Assembly: GCA_002011215.1 (NCBI GenBank)
Contig: MTML01000115.1
Span: 1 to 7,155, forward strand
Direction of reading: 5' to 3'
DNA length: 7,155 nucleotides
DNA from: Archaeoglobus sp. JdFR-24
GTDB taxonomy: Archaea; Halobacteriota; Archaeoglobi; Archaeoglobales; Archaeoglobaceae
This document shows positions 1 to 4,987 of this stretch, one piece after another. The notes beneath the pieces are model-generated. The model saw only the letters and a program-made list of their open reading frames with translations. It made no database searches and was not told the DNA's origin. The position numbers and the translations under genes were made by a program. How positions within the stretch are numbered: the stretch's first letter is position 1; each line of letters opens with the position of its first letter.

Positions 1-2
1 AT

Positions 3-1967
3 AAATTGGATGAAGCTTTAAAGATTTACAAAAAGATATATATAAAAAGTAAAAAGCAACAAGACAACCGTTTAACTCATTACGCTGTTTGGGGGATTAG
101 CAAAATATTAGTTAAACAAGGCGAGATTAAGAAAGCACAACAACTTATTAAAAGTGTTATAAATAATGTTAAAGATTCTAATATCGAGACTAATTTATTA
201 AACATTTTAGCCTCTACTTATTTTTTACAAGAAGATTATTTTAGGGCAAAAAAATATTGGACTAAATGTCGAAAATTATGCAAAAAAACTAAACAAACAT
301 CTCTTCTTGCTTTGATATACGGTAATTTAGGACTTGTTGCATTAAAAGAAAGTAATTTTTCTACAGCATTAGATTATACTTATCAACTATTAAAAATTGC
401 TCCTCGGCATCAGTTACCTATGGTCTATAATAGTATTGGTGCTATTGAAATGACAAAAGCAGAATTACAAAAAGCAAAAGAGAGTCTTAACAAAGGTATT
501 TCTTATGCAGTTAAATATGATGATAAATTATCTCTTGCTTATTTATTTTCTAATATGAGTAAAGTGTATTACTCAGAAGGCAATTTAGAACAAAGTCTTA
601 TAGAACTTCATAAAGCAATAGAGTTAGCGAAAGAAGTAAAAGGAAATATTTTATATCCTTCTCTCATAAGACAACGAAGCAATATTTATATTACAAATAA
701 AGAATTCTATGAAGCTCGTCGTGAGTTAGAGGAAGCATTTTCTTTAGTAAAGAAAAATACTATTTTATATGGAGAATTATTGTTGACTAAAATTAGGCTT
801 AGAATACAAATTAAACAACCTATTCAAGAGTATTTTAGCTTAGTCTCTCAAATAGTCAAGAAAACGCGTGATAAAAATCTTTTAATTCAGTTATATTATC
901 TACGAGCTATGAGTGCTTATAGAAGTCAAAATTTTTCTTCTGTAAAAAGATATTTACATACTATGTTTAAATTATCTATGCAATATGAATATCATAATTT
1001 TATTCTTACAAGTGCGATAGAAGACTTTACTTTATTTCAATTTGCTTTAAAAAATAAAATAGAATTACATTATCTTCTTTTTATTTTTTCAAAATCAAAT
1101 AAGTTTGTAGAAAAGATGAATTTTTTAAAAGAAACTCATGACCCAGAACTTAATGAATGGTATGGAACTTTCTTGGATAAGATAAAAATTAAACCTAAAG
1201 TTATTACAACAATACCATCTAAATTTAGAATCAAGTTATTTGGAGAATTTAGAATTATAGATTCCAATAATCAGCTGGTTACTATAAATTGGCGTTCAGT
1301 GAAGATGAAATCTCTTTTTTGTTATTTGCTCTTATCTCGGGAAAGAGGTATTTCTAAAGATAAGTTAATGGAAATGTTTTGGAGCGACTCTAAACCCAAG
1401 ATACAGAGTGCAAATCTACGTTCAACTATTTCTGAACTTCGTAAAGAATTGAGTTCTGTTTTTGGACAAAAAAGAAAAGACATCATCCAGTACCAATATC
1501 AAACTTACAAGTTTGTTCCTCAGGTGACATTAACTGTAGATACTGAGAATTTTGAAAAATTAATTAATGAAATTCAGAAAGAAAGTAAATTAAAGGCAAA
1601 AATAGAGAAATGTTTATTAGCTGTATCATTATATGAGGGAGACTTTCTTGAAGAACTGTATGATTCTTGGACAGATGAGTATAGAAGATATTATAAAGAA
1701 AAATACAATTACTTGCTTTGGCAACTTGCTGATTATTATTATAATAGAGAAGAATATTGGGAAGCTATTAGTTATTATCGCAAAATTTTAAAAATAGAGC
1801 CTTTTTCTGAAAAAGTTTATTCTCAACTAATGTTAGCATTTTCAAAACTCGGCAACAAAGAAGCAATAAAAGAGACATATATCCAATTAGAACAATTATT
1901 TCAAGAAGAGTTGGATACTAAACCTTCTCCTACAATCACATCTTTATTCAAAAGACTTATCTTGTAA
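3..1967 (+). CDS. TPR protein with C-terminal SARP-like activator (winged helix + BTAD), 5'-truncated
   Basis: Predicted cytoplasmic transcriptional activator. The frame is open to the left edge. A TTG at position 6 could start it, but the codons read KLDEALKIYKKIY, the second helix of a TPR, and the next in-frame ATG lies about 135 codons further on, so the gene very likely begins upstream. Residues about 1-380 (counted from the TTG) are helical TPR-type repeats, for example GNLGLVALKESNFSTALDY and YSEGNLEQSLIELHKAIEL. Residues about 406-510 form an OmpR/PhoB-type winged helix: the strand FRIKLFGEFRI, then RGISKDKLMEMFW and ANLRSTISELRKEL. Residues about 515-653 match a BTAD: LYEGDFLEEL, a WTDEYRRYY segment, paired TPR-like helices and a closing ELDTKPSPTITSLF. 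SARP regulators such as AfsR usually carry winged helix-BTAD at the N-terminus; here it is C-terminal. An ATPase domain could lie in the missing part. The family assignment is strong; the ligand is unknown. Confidence 0.87.
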   Translation, partial: KLDEALKIYKKIYIKSKKQQDNRLTHYAVWGISKILVKQGEIKKAQQLIKSVINNVKDSNIETNLLNILASTYFLQEDYFRAKKYWTKCRKLCKKTKQTSLLALIYGNLGLVALKESNFSTALDYTYQLLKIAPRHQLPMVYNSIGAIEMTKAELQKAKESLNKGISYAVKYDDKLSLAYLFSNMSKVYYSEGNLEQSLIELHKAIELAKEVKGNILYPSLIRQRSNIYITNKEFYEARRELEEAFSLVKKNTILYGELLLTKIRLRIQIKQPIQEYFSLVSQIVKKTRDKNLLIQLYYLRAMSAYRSQNFSSVKRYLHTMFKLSMQYEYHNFILTSAIEDFTLFQFALKNKIELHYLLFIFSKSNKFVEKMNFLKETHDPELNEWYGTFLDKIKIKPKVITTIPSKFRIKLFGEFRIIDSNNQLVTINWRSVKMKSLFCYLLLSRERGISKDKLMEMFWSDSKPKIQSANLRSTISELRKELSSVFGQKRKDIIQYQYQTYKFVPQVTLTVDTENFEKLINEIQKESKLKAKIEKCLLAVSLYEGDFLEELYDSWTDEYRRYYKEKYNYLLWQLADYYYNREEYWEAISYYRKILKIEPFSEKVYSQLMLAFSKLGNKEAIKETYIQLEQLFQEELDTKPSPTITSLFKRLIL

Positions 1968-1989
1968 TTTGCGAACAATTTGCGAACAA
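1968..1989 (+). repeat. Perfect 11-bp tandem direct repeat (two copies), candidate SARP operator
   Basis: Two adjacent identical copies of TTTGCGAACAA lie at 1968-1978 and 1979-1989, immediately after the regulator's stop codon. An 11-bp period puts both copies on the same face of the helix. SARP-family activators are known to bind heptamer direct repeats spaced 11 bp apart, with the last heptamer 8 bp upstream of the -10 box. If the heptamer is taken as GCGAACA (1971-1977, 1982-1988), exactly 8 bp (1989-1996) separate it from TATAAT. I saw no other copy in the window by eye. The repeat is certain; its operator role is inferred from geometry and from the adjacent regulator gene. Confidence 0.75.
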
Positions 1990-1996
1990 TTTTGGG

Positions 1997-2002
1997 TATA
2001 AT
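1997..2002 (+). promoter_or_regulatory. Consensus -10 box of an activator-type promoter for the three-gene operon
   Basis: TATAAT matches the sigma-70 -10 consensus exactly. At spacers of 16 to 18 bp the -35 positions read ACAATT, AACAAT or GAACAA, none close to TTGACA; the operator-like repeats occupy that place instead. This is typical of activator-dependent promoters. Transcription would start near 2006-2012, at or just before the ATG at 2012. TATAAT can occur by chance in AT-rich DNA, but here it lies in a 44-base gap at the exact SARP spacing. Confidence 0.65.
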
Positions 2003-2011
2003 ATTAGTGGT

Positions 2012-4093
2012 ATGAAAAAATATATAACATTATTTTGGAAAATTTGTGTATTAAGCATAATAATTTGTTGGAGCGAAGCAAAAATCTTTGTAGGACAGAA
2101 TTGTTATAATAATCTTATGCAAAAATCAGGTCCATACGAAGGTTGGACTAATTATACATATGGACAAACAGTTTATACCTTGGGTAATAATGGAAATGAA
2201 CTATGGATAGGAACTGGAGGTGGATTAGTAAAATTAAATAAAACTACTGAGGAAAAAGTTTTCTACAATCGTGCTAATTCTCCGTTACCAGATCAAGAGG
2301 TTCGTGCTCTTATGATAGATAATAATATCTCTTGGATTGGGACTCAGGAGGGTGGGTTAGCAAAATTCGATGGTGCTAATTGGACAATATATGATACAAC
2401 CAATTCTGGATTGCCTTCTAATTGGATATTTTCTATTGCAAAAGATAGCAACGGTATTTTATGGATAGGAACTTGGGAAGGATTAGTAAAGTTTGATGGT
2501 ACTGATTGGACAGTGTATACCCCATCTAACTCTGGAATGCCTTCTAAGTGGGCTAACGATCTTGCAATAGATGATAGTAATAATCTATGGATTGGAGCAT
2601 GGGGTGGGTTAGTTAAATTTGATGGAACAAACTGGATACTCTATAATACATCTAATTCCGATTTGCCAAGTTATCGGGTTTACCATGTTGTAATAGATGA
2701 TAGTAACAACATATGGATTGGAACTCAAGATAGTGGATTAGTAAGATTTGATGGCATTAACTGGACGATATATAATTCGTCTAATTCTGGATTGCCCGGT
2801 AATAATATAAGTGCTATCGCAATAGACGATAGTAATAATAAATGGATTGGAGTTTGGGATGGTGGAATAGCTAAGTTCGATGGAACTAACTGGACAATAT
2901 ATAATAAATCTAACTCAGAATTGCATAATAATCAAGTCTCAGCTATTATAACAGATAACAGTAACAACATATTAATTGGAACTTATGATGGATTAGCAAA
3001 ATTTAATGGCGCCAACTGGACAGTATATAATACTTCCAATTCTGGTTTACCTGGATCTTTAATCAGTGCTATTGGAATAGATAATACTGATAACAAATGG
3101 ATTGGGACCTGGCGTGGAGTAGCAAAATTTGATGGCAGTAATTGGATAACATACAATACATCTAATTCTGAACTACCGCATAATCGTGTATACTATATTA
3201 CAGCAGATAACAGTAACAATGTATGGATTGGAACCTATGGTGGTTTAGCAAAATTTGATGGTGTCAATTGGACAATATACAATACATCTAATTCTGGATT
3301 GCCTGTTAACAATGTACACGCTATCGTAATAGATGATAGTAATAATAAATGGATTGGCTGCTGGGGAGGTGGATTAGCAAAATTTGATGGAACTAATTGG
3401 ACAGTATATAATACTTCTAATTCAGAATTGCCTGATGATAGAGTAACTGTGGTTGCAATAAATAGTAATAATATATGGATTGGAACTAATTGTGGCAAAC
3501 TAGCAAAATTCGATGGTGTTAATTGGACAGTGTATACAACTCCCCATTCTAATCTGGCCGAAAGTTATATTCGCGATATTGCAATAGATAAGAATAACAG
3601 AGTATGGGTAGCCACTAATTATGGAATAACACAATTTGATGGTATTGATAGTAGTAATTGGACAGTATATGAAAAGTCTAATTCTGGGCTTACTGATTAT
3701 CGTGTTCGTGTTCTTACGATAGATAATGAAAACAATATCTGGATTGGTACTCAAGAAGGAGGAATTTCAGTTTATACAGATGAAATAAAAATAGAAGAAA
3801 AGTCAAATCAACATAAAACACAAAATATAAAAATAGAAGTTTATCCTAATCCATTTTGCAAAAAGACAATTATTAGGTATTTATTTTCTGATCAATTGGA
3901 ACATAAAGTAATGCACGTATATAATATTACTGGTCGTTTGATACAAAGATTTCCAATTATTAATAATAGTGGAATACCTATTACTATTTCATGGGACGGA
4001 AGAAATACTGAAGGTAAAGAAGTTCAGGCTGGTATTTATTTCTTAAAAGCCCAAAACTACAAGCCGATAAAAATTATAAAATTAAGGAGGTGA
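2012..4093 (+). CDS. Exported Reg_prop-type beta-propeller protein with C-terminal sorting domain
   Basis: Predicted exported or surface protein of 693 residues. The chosen ATG gives a good signal peptide (MKKYITLFWK, a hydrophobic run to about residue 20, likely cleavage after SEA at 23). Residues about 54-592 are repeats of 42 to 45 residues, each with a (K/I)WIGT-type strand, a GLAKFDG turn, NWTVYNTSNSGLP and a (V/I)xAIxID strand. This is the two-component-regulator propeller (Reg_prop) type. I count 12 full blades and a thirteenth half blade; the N-terminal GWTNYTYGQT resembles the missing outer strand and could close the ring. No histidine kinase or DNA-binding part follows, unlike hybrid two-component sensors. 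Residues about 605-693 form a FlgD-like/type A sorting domain (YPNPF, VYNITGRLI, SWDGRN, AGIYFLKA, basic end KLRR). No catalytic motif is seen, so the role is probably binding or adhesion. There is no Shine-Dalgarno before the start. It is the first gene of the operon, 4 bases from the next. Confidence 0.85.
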   Translation: MKKYITLFWKICVLSIIICWSEAKIFVGQNCYNNLMQKSGPYEGWTNYTYGQTVYTLGNNGNELWIGTGGGLVKLNKTTEEKVFYNRANSPLPDQEVRALMIDNNISWIGTQEGGLAKFDGANWTIYDTTNSGLPSNWIFSIAKDSNGILWIGTWEGLVKFDGTDWTVYTPSNSGMPSKWANDLAIDDSNNLWIGAWGGLVKFDGTNWILYNTSNSDLPSYRVYHVVIDDSNNIWIGTQDSGLVRFDGINWTIYNSSNSGLPGNNISAIAIDDSNNKWIGVWDGGIAKFDGTNWTIYNKSNSELHNNQVSAIITDNSNNILIGTYDGLAKFNGANWTVYNTSNSGLPGSLISAIGIDNTDNKWIGTWRGVAKFDGSNWITYNTSNSELPHNRVYYITADNSNNVWIGTYGGLAKFDGVNWTIYNTSNSGLPVNNVHAIVIDDSNNKWIGCWGGGLAKFDGTNWTVYNTSNSELPDDRVTVVAINSNNIWIGTNCGKLAKFDGVNWTVYTTPHSNLAESYIRDIAIDKNNRVWVATNYGITQFDGIDSSNWTVYEKSNSGLTDYRVRVLTIDNENNIWIGTQEGGISVYTDEIKIEEKSNQHKTQNIKIEVYPNPFCKKTIIRYLFSDQLEHKVMHVYNITGRLIQRFPIINNSGIPITISWDGRNTEGKEVQAGIYFLKAQNYKPIKIIKLRR
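2174..3775 (+). repeat. Tandem array of about 126-bp units encoding propeller blades
   Basis: About 12.5 in-frame units of 126 to 135 bp encode the propeller of this gene. Blade starts by residue are 98, 140, 182, 224, 267, 310, 352, 394, 436, 479, 521 and 566, after a divergent first blade near 55. Units are close at the DNA level: strings such as GATAGTAATAATAAATGGAT recur at two-blade intervals. Blades 5 to 10 alternate between two types (see findings). Long antisense open frames here are by-products of the repeat. Confidence 0.85.
4083..4093 (+). promoter_or_regulatory. Full-length Shine-Dalgarno overlapping the upstream stop codon
   Basis: TAAGGAGGTGA matches the full anti-Shine-Dalgarno complement. 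It lies inside the last codons of the propeller gene (Leu-Arg-Arg-stop), and its final TGA is that gene's stop. Seven bases separate GGAGG from the ATG at 4098. It fixes the start of the next gene and suggests translational coupling. Confidence 0.85.
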
Positions 4094-4097
4094 AATT

Positions 4098-4973
4098 ATG
4101 ATTAAACTGTTCTTAGTTATTATATGTTTTTGTTTGTGGCAAGTTAATACTCAAGCAATTGATTGCCGATATCATACTGCACCAACTATAGATGGTATAA
4201 TTTCTCCTTCCGAATGGAGTGGAGTTGATTCAATTATACTTACTAACTTTATGGCTACTGATACAACTATAGTTTATTTTATGCATGATGGGAGTAGTTT
4301 GTATGTTGGATTTGATGCCCGATATACTCCAGTATCTGATGCACATATTTTTGTTGATATTGACCATGACGAAGCAACAGCACCACAAACTGATGATAGA
4401 TGGTACGGGCTTATAATGGGCGAGCGTCATGGCACTGGAAGCGGTTGGGATCCTAATACTACACCCCCTGATGGTTGGACCGTAGACTCAAGTAGTGGAG
4501 AGACTTGTTCAGGAGTTGAATTTAAATTTGAATATGAAGAATTGGGTATCGTTGCAGGAAATTCCAAAACACTTGGTATTGGGATTAAGGATGATGTAAC
4601 CGGCAATTGGCCTAGTACATTCTCTTTAGAGCAACCTAACACCTGGGGAAACATATCTTCGCCTGATAATTGGGAAACAGTGGGAACTGAAGAAATTACT
4701 CATAAGCAGCAGTCAGAACTTGAAATTTGTGTTAACCCAAATCCTTTTGCTAACCAAGTAGTTATACAACTTAATGCAAAGGTATGTTCCAATATCTCCA
4801 TACAGATTTATGACATTACTGGCAAGCTTATTCGTGAATTCTCGAGTAGTTCAGATCGATTTATTTGGGACGGAACTCACAATAATGGCGAAAAACTACC
4901 GACTGGGATTTATTTTTGTAAATTACAGGTTGGTGAATATAAAACTATGAAGAAGTTAATTCTTCTTCATTAA
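4098..4973 (+). CDS. Exported CBM9/DOMON-like domain protein with C-terminal sorting domain
   Basis: Predicted exported protein of 291 residues. The signal peptide is MIKLFLVIICFCLWQVNTQA, with likely cleavage after TQA at residue 20. Residues about 24-195 resemble a family 9 carbohydrate-binding module or DOMON-like sandwich: APTIDGIISPSEWSG (28-42) is the typical opening, followed by SLYVGFDAR, HIFVDIDHDEA (83-93), a KFEYEELGI strand, LGIGIKDDVTG and a Trp-rich end (TWGNISSPDNW). The acidic DIDHDE and TDDRW stretches could hold a metal ion, which is inference. Residues about 205-291 are the same sorting-type domain as in both neighbours (NPNPF, IYDITGKLI, IWDGTHNNG, TGIYFCKLQ, KKLILLH). The domain could bind sugar, but no enzyme module is attached and the ligand is not shown. 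The gene starts 4 bases after the upstream stop with a perfect Shine-Dalgarno; the next gene follows after 14 bases. Confidence 0.82.
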   Translation: MIKLFLVIICFCLWQVNTQAIDCRYHTAPTIDGIISPSEWSGVDSIILTNFMATDTTIVYFMHDGSSLYVGFDARYTPVSDAHIFVDIDHDEATAPQTDDRWYGLIMGERHGTGSGWDPNTTPPDGWTVDSSSGETCSGVEFKFEYEELGIVAGNSKTLGIGIKDDVTGNWPSTFSLEQPNTWGNISSPDNWETVGTEEITHKQQSELEICVNPNPFANQVVIQLNAKVCSNISIQIYDITGKLIREFSSSSDRFIWDGTHNNGEKLPTGIYFCKLQVGEYKTMKKLILLH

Positions 4974-4974
4974 G

Positions 4975-4983
4975 AAAGGAGGG
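4975..4983 (+). promoter_or_regulatory. Strong Shine-Dalgarno for the LVIVD gene
   Basis: AAAGGAGGG lies in the 14-base gap between the CBM9-like gene and the ATG at 4988, with the GGAGG core five to six bases before the start. It supports the chosen start and membership of the same operon. I see no terminator in the gap: the short TTCTT/AAGAA complementarity here has no T-run after it. Confidence 0.8.
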
Positions 4984-4987
4984 TATT

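Noticed and set aside
1969..1985. TTGCGA hexamers (1969-1974, 1980-1985) as -35 boxes
   Set aside because: Their spacers to TATAAT would be 22 and 11 bp, outside the usable range; they are parts of the 11-bp repeat instead.
3235..3754. Two minus-strand open frames (87 and 84 codons) opposite the Reg_prop gene
   Set aside because: They lie fully antisense to a well-supported repeat gene, simply mirror its periodic sequence, and show no recognisable domain.
4230..4654. Two minus-strand open frames opposite the CBM9-like gene
   Set aside because: Both are antisense shadows of a clear coding gene with signal peptide and C-terminal domain; their translations look like no known protein.
4958..4983. 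Possible hairpin between the CBM9-like and LVIVD genes (TTCTT with AAGAA)
   Set aside because: The stem is only about five A/T-rich pairs, lacks a T-run, and overlaps the Shine-Dalgarno region, so it is not a credible terminator.
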